The translations under genes were made by a program, and so were the position numbers. Positions 32,976 to 43,321 of a DNA stretch of 64,000 bases are shown one piece after another. The DNA is taken from contig JAUMIR010000014.1 in assembly GCA_030847615.1 (NCBI GenBank), positions 15,972,501 through 16,036,500 of the forward strand, in the 5' to 3' direction. The notes beneath the pieces are model-generated. The model saw only the letters and a list, made by a program, of their open reading frames with translations. It was not told where the DNA came from and ran no database searches. The stretch's first letter is position 1; the number at the start of each line of letters is the position of its first letter. Origin of the DNA: Gambelia wislizenii. Its lineage: Eukaryota > Chordata > Lepidosauria > Squamata > Crotaphytidae.

Positions 32976-33790
32976 GTAGAATCATAGAATCATAGAATTG
33001 CAGAGTTGGAAGAGACCACGAGGGCCATCCAGTCCAACCCCCCTGCCACACAGGAAATCACAATCAAAGCATCCCCGACAGATGGCCATCCAGCCTCTGT
33101 TTAAAGACCTCCAAGGAAGGAGACCCCACCACGCTCCGAGGGAGTGCGTTCCACTGCCGAACAGCTCTGACTGTCAAAAAGTTCCTCCTAATGTTGAGGT
33201 GGAATCTCTGTTCCTGGAGCTTGCACCCATTGCTCCGTGTTCCAGTCTCTGGAGCAGCAGAAAACAAGCCTGCTCCATCCTCAGCGTGACATCCCTTCAA
33301 ATACTTAAACAGGGCTATCATATCGCCTCTAAACCGTCTTTTTTCCAGGCTAAACATACCCAGCTCCCTAAGTCTCTCCTCATAAGGCATTGTTTCCAGA
33401 CCTTTCACCATTTTAGTTGCCCTTCTCTGGACACGCTCCAATTTGTCAATATCCTTTCTGAATTGTGGTGCCCAGAACTGGACACAGTATTCTAAGTGAG
33501 GTCTGACCAAGGCAGAATAGAGTGGCACTATTACTTCCCTTGATCTAGACACTATACTTCTATTGATACAGCCCAAAATTGCATTGGCCTTTTTAGCTGC
33601 CGCATCGCACTGTTGGCTCATGTTCAACTTGTGGTCTACTAGGACTCCTAGATCCCTTTCACATGTAGTCTCATTCAGCCAGGTCTCTCCCATCATATAT
33701 TTATGCATTTCATTTTCCCACCCTAAATGCAGTACTTTACATTTCTCCGTATTGAATTTCATTTTGTTAGCTTTGGCCCAGCTCTCCAGT
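32976..33790 (-). mobile_element. CR1 LINE 3' fragment nested in T1, long open frame
   Basis: The reverse strand reads [60 protein letters not shown] and on to GHLSGML without a stop, about 240 codons, followed by the 3' UTR and (ATTCTATG)n at 32976-32998. It is truncated inside the segment that follows the reverse-transcriptase active site. Coding sequence is nearly identical to the copy at 60830-61528, so both are young. Confidence 0.93.
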
Positions 33791-33852
33791 CTATTCACGG
33801 ATGTCGGTATCCACAGGGGGTCCTGGATCCAAACCCCAGCAAATATCTTGCC
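33791..33852 (+). mobile_element. T1 MITE, right part
   Basis: TATTCACGGATGTCGGTATCC and GGATCCAAACCCCAGCAAATA complete the element broken at 32975. The terminal GGGACAACTGTA is lost. Confidence 0.7.
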
Positions 33853-33929
33853 TTCTTCCTCCAAAAAATGGAGTCCAAAAATGGGATTCAAGGTAGCTTA
33901 CAACTTATTAAAAATTGGTACAAATACAG

Positions 33930-33970
33930 GTACAAATTTTATTTATTTATTTATTTATTTATTTATCCCC
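33930..33970 (+). repeat. (ATTT)n microsatellite
   Basis: About eight TTTA units at the start of a LINE-like tail (ATCCCCACCCCCTTTCTCCC). Confidence 0.85.
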
Positions 33971-34149
33971 ACCCCCTTTCTCCCAGGACAGGAACCCAAA
34001 CAGCTATATTACAATGTTATTATGGCAACACAGTGCAATGTTATTAATATGTGTTGATATTATAAGCAGCAATAGAAAGATTGACAGGAAGGATAATACA
34101 TAATGGTCATTTTTAAAAATGGAAGAAATCATATATTGGCATGAGCAGT

Positions 34150-34423
34150 AATTTCCTCCCAATGACAATTTCAGCTTCTAATGGAAACTGTGTGGTCAAG
34201 CAACATTGGAACACGGTCAAAATGTGGCAAAAATTTTGGATGAGGAAGAAAACAAAAGCTAGGGGAGGCTGTAGCAGTTTGCTTTTGCCTGATCCTTCTG
34301 AGAAGGGTAAGATTCCACCTCTTCCTCCCACTGAGTCAATTACTTCTGGCCTTTGGACTCAGTTTGCAGCAACTGAAGTAAGCTGAGGGGGCAAGTGAGA
34401 GAAAGAGGTGAAAAGAAACTGGG
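34150..34423 (+). repeat. U repeat, left part (split by H)
   Basis: GTGGTCAAGCAACATTGGAAC, GGGGAGGCTGTAGCAGTTTGC, GGACTCAGTTTGCAGCAACTG, AAAAGAAACTGGG. Continues at 35017. Confidence 0.6.
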
Positions 34424-35016
34424 GGCTTGTCTAAATGGCGGAAATACTCATCGTAGAATTTGAGGAGAATTCGTTTTGTCTAAATGGGATCCTGCATTAA
34501 TCTGCAGTATTCAAAAGGGGGGTTGGAAACCTCCAAATACGTATGTTTTTAAAAACTCCGAAGGAAAGCACATTCCCGCTCCTTGGGACAACCGACTCAC
34601 TTTGCTGTGCATTCCCGAGAAGAGCTGAAATGGAAAGCTGATTGGTCAGACATGCAGGGGGTGATGGTGGCCCAGAACTGCCATGTTGCATGTTCACCAT
34701 AGTGCTCATGCGCTGAGGCGACAAAACAACTTCCCCCTCCCCGTTTTCTGTTTATTTAAGCAGAAGATCACACTTCCGAACCTTGGATTTGCTTAAAAAA
34801 AAAAATACTGTTCAGCGGTGGCAACTAGTGACAATAAAAACATAATTCACTCATGTCCACCATCTTGATTCACAGGCATGCCCGTTTGAACAACACATGC
34901 ATATGGCTTTGCATGCCTGCAATCTTGAAAAAAAAAGGTGGAAACAAATGAAAGCTGATGCGAATTGGCGTTGATGTGCATCAATCCACATTTTATTGCC
35001 TCATATAGATGAGCCC
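34424..35016 (+). mobile_element. H MITE nested in U repeat
   Basis: Starts GGCTTGTCTAAATGGCGGAA and ends CATATAGATGAGCCC. Diagnostic interior: GGATCCTGCATTAATCTGCAG, GGAAAGCTGATTGGTCAGAC, CCACCATCTTGATTCACAGG. No coding capacity. Confidence 0.75.
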
Positions 35017-35085
35017 GCGGACATTTAAAAAGCAGCTGAAAAGTAGGAAAGCAAAGAATTAATTAGGACAGTTGGAGAGTATATA
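35017..35085 (+). repeat. U repeat, right part
   Basis: ACATTTAAAAAGCAGCTGAAA, GAATTAATTAGGACAGTTGG resume U after the H insertion. Confidence 0.6.
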
Positions 35086-35396
35086 TACAAGACCACAAAC
35101 AAACAAAACAAAAGCAATCAGGATTCAACGACCAGGAAAGTTCTTAAAATAGCCTGTAGTTCCATATTTCGCTTAGGAGGACATAGAGCTTATAAAGTTA
35201 TATCTTGAAAGCAAGATGTTCCAGCCACTTGTTATCATGTCTGAAAAGTAATCTACTGCCACTACTCATTACAGTGTTATAAAGTAACTCACTGTGTTGC
35301 TTAGTACTTTTCACCTTTAGAGAAACAAAATGTATGACTGGTGACAATGGCATAAAACTCAAAAAGTGCTTCTAAGAACCTTACCACACTCTGAAG

Positions 35397-35685
35397 AAAA
35401 GCAGCAAAGCAGCAGGAATGTTCTGTCTTTCCTGCTGCCTTACCACATGGCGCTGGTGTTCTTCCAGCATTCTTTTGTTCTGGTCCCATGGGGGACCGAG
35501 GGAAAACCACATCTTTTTTCAGATGGATTTTTCTGGTTAGCAAAAAGATGCGGTTTTATCTCAGTTCCCCACAAGACCGGAATGAAAGCCCCACAGGACC
35601 GGAATGAAAGAATGTCAACGTCATACGATAAGGCCACAGGAAAGATGGGATATTCCTGCTGCTTTGTCATGTTACACAAAACACT
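35397..35685. repeat. Foldback element with ~120-bp arms
   Basis: Left arm 35401-35518 (CAAAGCAGCAGGAATGTTCTG ... CCACATCTTTTTTC) pairs with right arm 35540-35680 (CAAAAAGATGCGG ... ATTCCTGCTGCTTTGTC) around a loop of roughly 20 bases. The right arm has a 22-bp tandem duplication (CCCCACAAGACCGG... at 35567-35588 and 35589-35610). No coding content. Confidence 0.75.
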
Positions 35686-35689
35686 CGTG

Positions 35690-36293
35690 ACCATGGAAAA
35701 TCCACTCATGAAAATGATCTAACAAAGGGGAATTAATCGCAAGCATACAGGTAGAGGTAGGAAAAGACACAGAGTCAGATGTCCAAAATAACTGATGAAA
35801 CTTTATTGACCTAAGTATAGCATTCACACATTACACACATTCATTTAAACAAGCAACAAGATTACCAGAGTAAGGCAAGAAATAGTTAGAAAAGGGAATT
35901 AGACTGAGGGCTTCTTAAGGTAATACTGCAACTTCTTGGTCTCCTCAGGAGAAGTGGTGTTACTCCTGAATAGCAGCAACAGAAACAGGAACTGAGGAAG
36001 GTAAGGTTATAATTATGGAAGCTGGGAGGGAGTGCCCAAGGTCAGCTGCAAGCTGGCCAAGGTCCAGAAGAGTTAGCAAGGAGTTCAGAAGGGTGGGGGG
36101 TATAAAGGAATGGAGTGACATGGATTCAGAAGGAAGGGGGGTCTGAACCAAAGAACTTGAGTTTTCCAGATGTTTTTGTAAGGAAAATTCCTTTGAAGTT
36201 GCCCTTGGATCAAGGGGACATTTGTGTTCAGACAACTCTCAATTGCATGAACAAAGGCTTTCCAAACCAGTCAGGAAATGGGGGTGATCTGGT
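35690..36293. other. No gene recognised
   Basis: Nothing assigned between the foldback element and the mariner relic. Confidence 0.4.
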
Positions 36294-37230
36294 ATGAGGC
36301 ATGTCTATTAAATAATGAAACTGATACAATAACCCATCATTATTTATATGTATTACAATTCTAATGCTTGTCCCCTTCAATATACTCCCCGTTCACACTT
36401 ACACACTGATGTAATTTTGTTTTCCACTGGTCGAAGGCGTGGAGCAAATCAGTTTCTATCAGCTGTTTCAACACATCTGCCATTTTCTTGGTACTGCATC
36501 AATTGACTCAAAACGTGTTCCTTTAAGTACCGATTTCACTTTAGGGAAAAGAAAAAAATCACATGGTGCCAAATCTGGAAAATATGGAGGCTATTCAAGT
36601 GTAGTAATGCATTTATTGGACAAAAACTGCTTCATAGAAAGTGCTTTGTGAGCAGGTGCATTGACTTGATGAAGAATGAAACCATTTTTCTACAGTTCTA
36701 GCTTTTCATCCCTTATTCTTTCTCTCATCTTTGTCAAAACTTCCTTATAATAATGCTGGTTTACAGTTCTGCCTTCTGGAACCCATTCTGCCAAAATTAC
36801 ACCTTTGTTCTCAAAAAACCCTATGAACATGGCTTTGAATGTGGACTTGCTTTGGTATGCTTTTTTTTTCATTCTTGGAGATGATGGTGTTTCCCAGTGA
36901 ATTGACTGTCGTTTTGTCTCAGGATCATACTGGAAGATCCAGATTTCATTGCAAGTGATGATTTTTTGAAAAAGGTTTGGGTCCGCCTCTAGTTGCTGCA
37001 GAATGTCACACTGCTCAAGTTTTAAATTTAGCATTTTTCCAGCACACAACAGACAACACAGCTGCTTTAAACGACGACTGACAATTAACTGAACGGCCGA
37101 GAGTGTTGATGTTTATCCTGCAGGTTCAGACATGTCCAAAATCACCATTCAAGCATTCACAATCAGTTCTCTCTGATTTGTCTGAAAAAGCAGAAACCCA
37201 GTCTCATTATTTAATAGACAGACCTCCTAT
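36294..37230 (-). mobile_element. mariner-type DNA transposon relic
   Basis: About 0.94 kb. The ends GAGGCATGTCTATTAAATAA (from 36296) and TTATTTAATAGACAGACCTC (to about 37229) are inverted repeats with two to three mismatches, each next to TA (36293-36294 and 37231-37232), the mariner target. Family elements are usually near 1.3 kb, so about a quarter is lost, mainly in the DNA-binding N-terminal part. Confidence 0.85.
36390..37049 (-). pseudogene. mariner transposase, catalytic part, inactivated
   Basis: The reverse strand reads DILQQLEADPNLFQKIITC, then NEIWIFQYDPETKRQS, SPRMKKKAYQSKS, WVPEGRTVNQHYY, a stop after RDEKLEL, then further down NGFILHQVNAPAHK and FPDLAPCDFFLFPK and a terminus EGDKH. 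Known: DD34D transposases need the Asp in ITGDETW, the Asp in HHDNAPAH and the Asp in PDLAPCDF. Here the first is Asn, the second Val, only the third is kept. Additional stops and a frameshift occur. It cannot encode a working transposase. Confidence 0.88.
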
Positions 37231-37234
37231 CAAG

Positions 37235-37740
37235 TAATTGACAGATACTCTCCCTCTGACTAGGGAATGGGGAAGATAGGACATTGAGTTGCAAAGCAAT
37301 GAAATCAATCCAATGTGACAGATAGCTATCAATCAGGCCCTGCGTGTTACAAGAAGAATCTCCTTTTGTCACAAAGGAATGCTGTATGTTTGCCATTAAG
37401 GTGTGAATGCTGGGATAATTTAGCAGGCCAATTTCCTTGGCAGAGTACAGTACATACTTGAACTTTCTGTGACTTTTCACCTTTGTTTCAGTCCGATTTA
37501 CTGGCCAGATTAATATTAAGCCAATTAAACATTGCTTCCAAATTGGAACAATGGGACATACAGTGGTTGTAGTTTCAATATTGAAATGATGGGATATATC
37601 GTGAGGGTTACAGCCGCTTTTCTTTGTAGTGCGGTAAGGCTCTAAAATTCCATCAAAGCCCCTGGAAATTTTTTTTTAAAAAAATAACTAGATAATTACT
37701 CTTTGTACAAAGAAAGTACTTTCATTCCCCCTCATTATGT
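37235..37740. other. No gene recognised
   Basis: Nothing assigned. Confidence 0.4.
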
Positions 37741-37742
37741 TA

Positions 37743-37972
37743 TAAGAAAGTCTGCATGGTGTAGTGGTTTAAGTGTTGTACTATGACTCTGGAGATCAGC
37801 ATTTTAACCCTTGCTCAGCCATTGAAACTCACCAGATGACCTTGGGCAAGTCACATTCTCTCAGCCTCAGAGGAAGGCAAGCCCCCTCTAAACAAACCTT
37901 GTCAAGAAAACCGTCTCATAGGTTTGACTTAGGAACTTGAAAACACATAACAACAACAACATTATGGGGTTG
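37743..37972 (+). mobile_element. tRNA-derived SINE
   Basis: GCATGGTGTAGTGGTTTAAGTG, GATGACCTTGGGCAAGTCAC, CTCAGCCTCAGAGGAAGGCAA and a terminal AACAACAACAAC. An H element is inserted in its tail. Confidence 0.8.
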
Positions 37973-37976
37973 TTTA

Positions 37977-38638
37977 AATGGCAAAAATGCTCCTCACAGA
38001 ATGTGAGGAGAAGACGATCTGTCCTAATGGCAATCTGTGTTGTTTCACCATATTGTGAAGGAGGGAGGCCAAAAATGGCAAAAACTCTGCCTTTGTGGCT
38101 TTCCCTGGAGGTTTTTTAAAAACTCCAAGGAAAAACTCCAAGGCAAATGCGCACCCCTACCATTAAGACAGCCACGTGAATTGTTGCACGGTCTGGAGGG
38201 GTCAGAATGGACCTTACGATTGGTCAGGGGTGCGCAGGCACTTTACCCTCTTTTTTTGACAGGGTGGAGGGCAGCCACGGGGAGGGGGAAGAGGAGGAAC
38301 CGGGGCAGGGAGGATGGCTCCCTCCTCCTCTTGCCCCCTCCACCCAGGCACCCTCCCTGTCTCCACTGCAGGAATCAGGGAAGGGAGGATGGCTCCCTCC
38401 TCCTCTTGCCCCCTCCACCCAGGCACCCTCCCTGTCTCCACTGCAGGAATCAGGGCAGGGAGGATGGCTCCCTCCTCCTCTTGCCCCCTCCCCACAGGTG
38501 CCCTCTGTGCCACCGCTGGCGTGTGTCCCATTCGCAAAGCTTATGGGGGCCAAAAATCCATTAAGACAAATTGCAGCTGCTACAATTTGACATTACTGTG
38601 GAGCAATCCGTTTTGGCGGGGCTCGTATAGACGGGCCC
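37977..38638 (+). mobile_element. H MITE with minisatellite, TATG target duplication
   Basis: Starts GGGTTGTTTAAATGGCAAAA and ends GCTCGTATAGACGGGCCC. TATG stands on both sides (37973-37976 and 38639-38642). The interior matches other H copies except for the GC-rich tandem array at 38301-38500. Confidence 0.75.
38301..38500 (+). repeat. 75-bp minisatellite, three units
   Basis: AGGATGGCTCCCTCCTCCTC starts at 38311, 38386 and 38461, exactly 75 bp apart; the third unit is incomplete. Since 75 is a multiple of three, all frames stay open and give spurious proline/serine-rich ORFs on both strands. Confidence 0.92.
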
Positions 38639-38779
38639 TATGTTATTTTTTCAAATACAAGTTCATTACATATGTGTTACACTCTATCTGCTGTGACACA
38701 TTATGCATTACTTGTCACTTTTTACTTCCAAGCTCTGGGGGTAGGAAACAAAGAACGATGTTAGAAGATTGAAACTCAC

Positions 38780-38906
38780 CCTGTACTTCATAACCCATTG
38801 AACAGGCCACTGTATCTGGCTGGTCACCTTTCTCCTTCAGGACCAAGGCTGACCTCAGCTGTGCGATGTTCGTACAAGCTGTTATCTCTCCGTTGTGGTC
38901 TCCAAT
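38780..38906 (-). CDS. GPSM1: GPSM1/AGS3-like gene, exon E (end of TPR domain and start of linker)
   Basis: Seen: a 127-bp exon, acceptor GATTTACAG, donor GTGAGT, starting in phase 0 and ending with one extra base. It encodes IGDHNGEITACTNIAQLR, continues through a divergent stretch SALVLKEKGDQPDTVACSM and ends GYEVQ(G). Known: AGS3 has IGDRNGELTARMNVAQLQ and, after the last TPR, GYEAQG, so the ending supports GPSM1; LGN has an unrelated sequence there. Odd: ELTARMN reads EITACTN; one change, R to C, fits a CpG transition. The next exon of the family would start with the basic segment before the GoLoco motifs; I could not find it at lower coordinates. Confidence 0.8.
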
Positions 38907-39028
38907 CTGTAAATCATTATCATTTAAGAAAACTGTGTGTATTTCACTTTAGAGCATCTTAAAAAAAAATTCCATATGCAAAACAGATTTTTAAAATCAA
39001 CAAAGAAACGAAGAACAACAAATGATAT

Positions 39029-39264
39029 ATAGTAGCACCCTTATATCCGTTGGGGATTAGTTCGGGTGTGTGTGTGTGTGGATACCAAAAACCATAGATA
39101 ATATTGAACACCATTCCGGTTAAAATACCATAGAGTTGCCTTGGAGGACCTAGAAAATGGCTCGAGAGAACATATTTTCTTGGAAGACTCTATGATAGGT
39201 GTGCTGTTTTGTGGATAACTGAATCAGTGGATAATGAATCAGCAGATACAGGGGTCCTACTGTA
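39029..39264 (-). mobile_element. T2 MITE, inverted copy
   Basis: AGTAGCACCCTTATATCCG at one end, CAGGGGTCCTACTGTA at the other; interior CTCTATGATAGGTGTGCTGTTTTGTG is the reverse of the 6802 copy. It contains a (GT)n run at 39065-39080. Confidence 0.7.
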
Positions 39265-39589
39265 TTAACTAGCAAACATGATTCATGAAACATCTACATC
39301 AAGCAACTTCAAAGGCCTTCTGAAATGTCTAGGCACTAAAGAACCTTTTGAAAATAGGAAGAGAAGAGAGCTGTTGGGCTTGTGACAGATATATTCTACA
39401 AAAAGAGTGCCATCACAAACAAAGCTCTGCTCCCTCCACCTAACTTTACTTACTTATATTCAGTAACCTAAAGGCCCCACTAGCGGCATTACCTTTCTGT
39501 GGTGTTGGGATTGCATGCTGCTGGGAGATAAGAGGCTATGCTGGTGAGAGCAGTGCTGTGAGTCTCCCATGCCATTAGCCACAGCACTA

Positions 39590-40492
39590 CTTATCGTACT
39601 TATCAAATTTGCAGATGACACCAAATTAGGAGGAGTAGCTAATACCCTAGAGGACAGGATCAAAATTCAGAATGACCTGGATACACTGGAGAGCTGGGCC
39701 AAAGCTAACAAAATGAAATTCAATACGGAGAAATGTAAAGTACTGCACTTAGGGCGAAAAAATGAAATGCATAGATATAGGATGGGAGAGACCTGGCTGA
39801 ACGAGACTATGTACGAAAGGGATCTAGGAGTCCTAGTAGACCGCAAGCAGAACATGAGTCAACAGTGTGATGCGGCAGCTAAAAAGGCCAATGCGATTTT
39901 GGGCTGTATCAATAGAAGTATAGTGTCTAGATCAAGGGAAGTCATAGTGCCACTCTATTCTGGCTTGATCAGGCCTCACCTAGAATGCTGTGTCCAGTTC
40001 TGGGCACCACAATTCAGGAAGGATATTGAAAAGCTGGAACGTGTCCAGAGAAGAGCAACTAAAATGGTGAAAGGTCTGGAATCCATGCCTTATGAGGAGA
40101 GACTTAGGGAGCTGGGTATGTTTAGCCTGGAAAAAAGACGGTTGAGAGGCGATATGATAGCCCTGTTTATGTATTTGAAGGGGTGTCACGCTGAGGATGG
40201 AGCAGGCTTGTTTTCTGCTGCTCCAGAGACTGGAACATGGAGCAATGGATGCAAGCTCCAGGAACAGAGATTCCACCTCAACATGAGGAGGAACTTTCTG
40301 ACAGTAAGAGCTGTTCGGCAGTGGAACACACTCCCTCGGAGCGTGGCGGGGTCTCCTTCCTTGGAGGTCTTTAAACAGGGGCTGGATCATCTGTCGGGGA
40401 TGCTTTGATTGTGTATTCCTGCATAGCAGAATGGGGTTGGACTGGATGGCCCTTGGGGTCTCTTCCAACTCTACAATTCTATGATTCTACTC
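39590..40492 (+). mobile_element. CR1 LINE 3' fragment, longest upstream extent
   Basis: Begins with IKFADDTKLGG: F-A-D-D is the catalytic box of CR1 reverse transcriptase. Continues LESWAKANKMKFNTEKCKVL and [20 protein letters not shown] through to LSGML at 40405-40408, open throughout (about 270 codons). One codon pair is missing near the end (GLDHLSGML instead of [10 protein letters not shown]). The 3' UTR and ATTCTATGATTCTA follow. It lies in intron D-E of the GPSM1-like gene, antisense to it. Confidence 0.93.
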
Positions 40493-40626
40493 TTAGCTGT
40501 CCTCTGTTATACCCTAGTAGTAAGCTGAGTGCCATCTGACCTGGAAGATTCATTTTCTGGCACATTTTCTGAAATTAATTTCGTTTTGGATTGTCTCATC
40601 ACAGGGTTTTTGCGGTAAAAGACATT

Positions 40627-41070
40627 AGAATAATAGAATCATAGAATTGTAGAGTTGGAAGAGACCACGAGGGCCATCCAGTCCAACTCCCTGCCACGCA
40701 GTAAATCACGATCAAAGCATCCCCAACAGATGGCTATCCTGCCTCTGTTTAAAGACCTCCAAGGAAGGAGACCCCACCACGCTCCGAGGGAGTGTGTTCC
40801 TCTGTCGAACAGCTATTACTGTCAAAAAGTTCTTCCTAATGTTGAGGTGGAATCTCTGTTCCTGGAGTTTGAACCCATTGCTCCGTGTCCTAGTCTCTGG
40901 AGCAGCAGAAAACAAGCTTGCTCCATCCTCAACGTGACACCCCTTCAAATACTTAAACAGGGATACCATATCGCTCCTTAACTATCTTTTTTCCAGGCTA
41001 AACATACCCAGCTCCCTAAGTCTCTCCTCATAAGGCATGGTTTCCAGACCTTTCACCATTTTGGTCGCCC
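40627..41070 (-). mobile_element. CR1 LINE 3' fragment
   Basis: The reverse strand reads [52 protein letters not shown] plus the 3' UTR and TAGAATCATAGAATT tail. Confidence 0.9.
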
Positions 41071-41074
41071 ATGA

Positions 41075-41548
41075 GTCGCCCATTAAAAAGGGATTTGCCG
41101 TGCCGCCCTCTGCACAGTACTGTACTAACAAGCGTTAGCTATGGTACCACTGCCGTTGTCTCTAAGAGATCCTCTGCCAGTGTCAACTCCCCCAATACTG
41201 CTGCTGCCCAAGAGTTGTTTGGCCTATTTAGTGTAGCTCCTCAGAGAAAGCCTGTCTGACACGGGAGATGCTATTAGCAGTTCTGCCTTACCTGAGCATG
41301 CAATCCCACCACTGGGGAAAGGTAATGCCATGGCGAGTCTAGAGAACTAGTGCAGGAAAAAAATAATGGCTGAATTTTCCATCATGATATACTTTACATT
41401 ACTTTATGTATCCTAAGCTACGTAGCAGAGGTGCTATGAAACCCTGTTAGTGAACAGCAAAGATGCATAATGGGACACCAGCAACATATAAGTCCACTTA
41501 CAAAGACATACGCCTCCAACAGAATTTTGGCCAATGTTCTTTTGTTTT
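41075..41548. other. No gene recognised
   Basis: A 62-codon frame at 41071-41259 is GC-richer than its surroundings, but I know no match. Confidence 0.35.
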
Positions 41549-41556
41549 ACTAATGT

Positions 41557-42223
41557 AAAACATTACATTAGAGTTTTCTGCATACCATGCAGCTGTGGAC
41601 AAGTTTACATAGGGACCACTAAACGCAGTGTGCAAACATGAATCAAGGACATGAGAGACACTGCAGACTGGGCCAGCCAGAAAAATCAGCAGTAGCAGAA
41701 CATGTGATAAACCAACCTGGACACAAATTGTCTAGACACAGAAATTCTAGACCAGGCCAACAACTATCATGTCAGAATGCACAGAGAAGCTATCGAAATC
41801 CACAAACACCTGGACAACTTCAACAGGAAAGAAGAAACCCTAAAAGTAAACAAAATCTGGCTGCCAATCCTGAAAAACACTAAAATCAGAACTCAGTACT
41901 TGCAAATGAACTACACCCAGGGACAGGGGGATTTCCAGCAGATAATGGATCATTAACCAACCATTAGCCAAACAGGCACAAATCTTCCTTGCATATCTCC
42001 ACTGAGAAACTAGCCATTCAAATACACAAATTTACATATCCTCCCCAAAAGGGATTCACAGTATATAAACTCCACACACACTCCTACCCAACCATTCGCT
42101 GAAGATGCAAGCCACAGATGCAGAAATGTCAGAAATAAACTCTTCCAGAACACGGCCTCACAGCCCGGAAAAAAAACCCCCAAGGAAAATCTATGGATGC
42201 CGGCTGTGAAAGCCTTCGACTTC
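41557..42223 (+). mobile_element. Penelope-like element, GIY-YIG and 3' part
   Basis: From 41579 the frame reads CIPCSCGQVYIGTTKRSVQT: a C-x-C pair before the VYIG half of a GIY-YIG nuclease, as in Penelope-like elements. After frame changes it continues EKSAVAEHVINQPGHKL and RMHREAIEIHKHLDNFNRKE. The 3' terminal region ends GTGAAAGCCTTCGACTTC. ACTAATGT at 41549-41556 and 42224-42231 is a candidate target duplication. Confidence 0.8.
42099..42130 (+). ncRNA. Hammerhead-ribozyme-like motif in Penelope terminus (copy 2, damaged)
   Basis: CTGAAGA at 42099-42105, left stem II arm GCAAGC (42107-42112), loop CACAGAT, then GCAGAAATGTC. The GAAA box is present but two or three stem II bases are missing. 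Confidence 0.35.
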
Positions 42224-42469
42224 ACTAATGTTAATTGTTTCTTCTGTTTTTATTGGGGCTTATTGCCTGCTCCTCAAACTAGCAAACCAAAAAGCTTCTT
42301 TATAGTACATGTATTCCTTACAGTCTGGAACCTTGCAGCTCCAATTTTTATTTTTATTTTTAAAAAAGTAAATTCAATTTGTAATTAGATTCTGAATAAA
42401 CTATACCTTTAGTACATGAAACATGATAATTTTCTAAGAAACCAAGTTATTTACATAAAATACTATGTA

Positions 42470-42514
42470 TATATATATATATGTGCGTGTGTGTGTGTGT
42501 ATCACACACATACA
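42470..42514. repeat. (TA)n-(TG)n microsatellite
   Basis: Alternating TA then TG then AC dinucleotides directly left of a T1 element. Confidence 0.85.
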
Positions 42515-42752
42515 TATAGTTGTCCCTCCGTATCTATGAATTCTGCATCCATGGATTCAATCATCCATGGCTTGAAAATATTCCAAAAAACGAAACAAAA
42601 AACCCAAAAGCAAACCTTGATTTTTGCTATTTAATATAAGGGACACCATTTTACTACACCATTGTATATAATGGGACTTGAGCATCCACAGATTTTAATA
42701 TCCACAGGGAATCCAGGAAACAAAACCCAGCAGATACAAATGGCCCATTGTA
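42515..42752 (+). mobile_element. T1 pogo/Tigger-like MITE
   Basis: TATAGTTGTCCCTCCGTATC at the left, AATGGCCCATTGTA at the right; interior GCAAACCTTGATTTTTGC and TAATGGGACTTGAGCATCC, the latter showing the site where CR1 entered the 32813 copy. Confidence 0.75.
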
Positions 42753-42754
42753 TT

Positions 42755-43250
42755 ACATACAGATATAGGAGATTATCAGATGGGCTAAATATGGTGTTAC
42801 GATGATGCCAGGAGATCGCTAAGGGCTTCCCTTTCAGACTATGTAATTCCTGTATTGTCAAGCTCCCATTTGGCTGTCGTTACGCCAGCGCTTCTTTTTA
42901 TTCACGGGCTACGCCGTGAATGGATCCCCTGTTCAGTTTCTGTAACAGAATGTCCTGCAAATGAAAAGGTGCCCATTTCCACAGTGCAATGCCAGCGTCA
43001 ATGGGAGGTTCGTGCCAGAACACTTCCAGGCGAGATCGGGACATCAAGGTAACTGATACACTTTTTTGTACCCTCCCTGGGTTACTTGTTATGTTTTCAG
43101 TGTGTTTTTGTGCTTGGGGTCACTTTTTTTTACTTTCTTTTCCTCTTTATTTTTGAATTTCCTGCGCACTCGTCCTCTTGTGAGAACTGGACGTGATTTG
43201 AAATCAGGAAGTGAATGAAGCTCTCTTTGAGCTCCATTCACTCCTGGGCT
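42755..43250. other. No gene recognised; short hairpin
   Basis: ATTCACGGGCTACGCCGTGAAT at 42900-42921 is an 8-bp inverted repeat around a 6-base loop. No gene is visible. Confidence 0.45.
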
Positions 43251-43254
43251 GTTT

Positions 43255-43280
43255 TAACAGAGGGGCGGGGTATAAATAAA

Positions 43281-43316
<36 letters not shown>

Positions 43317-43320
43317 AGGT
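43255..43320 (+). repeat. LINE-like tail with (ATT)n microsatellite
   Basis: GGGGCGGGGTATAAATAAATT then T run and about nine ATT units. Confidence 0.7.
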
Positions 43321-43321
43321 A

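Noticed and set aside
33563..34057. A 164-codon plus-strand frame
   Set aside because: It is the antisense shadow of CR1 coding sequence followed by T1 and an ATTT microsatellite.
36115..36651. Short plus-strand frames over the mariner relic
   Set aside because: They are shadows of the minus-strand transposase remnant.
38037..38772. Long overlapping proline/serine-rich open frames on both strands
   Set aside because: They arise from the 75-bp tandem repeat whose length is a multiple of three; no gene family or splice evidence.
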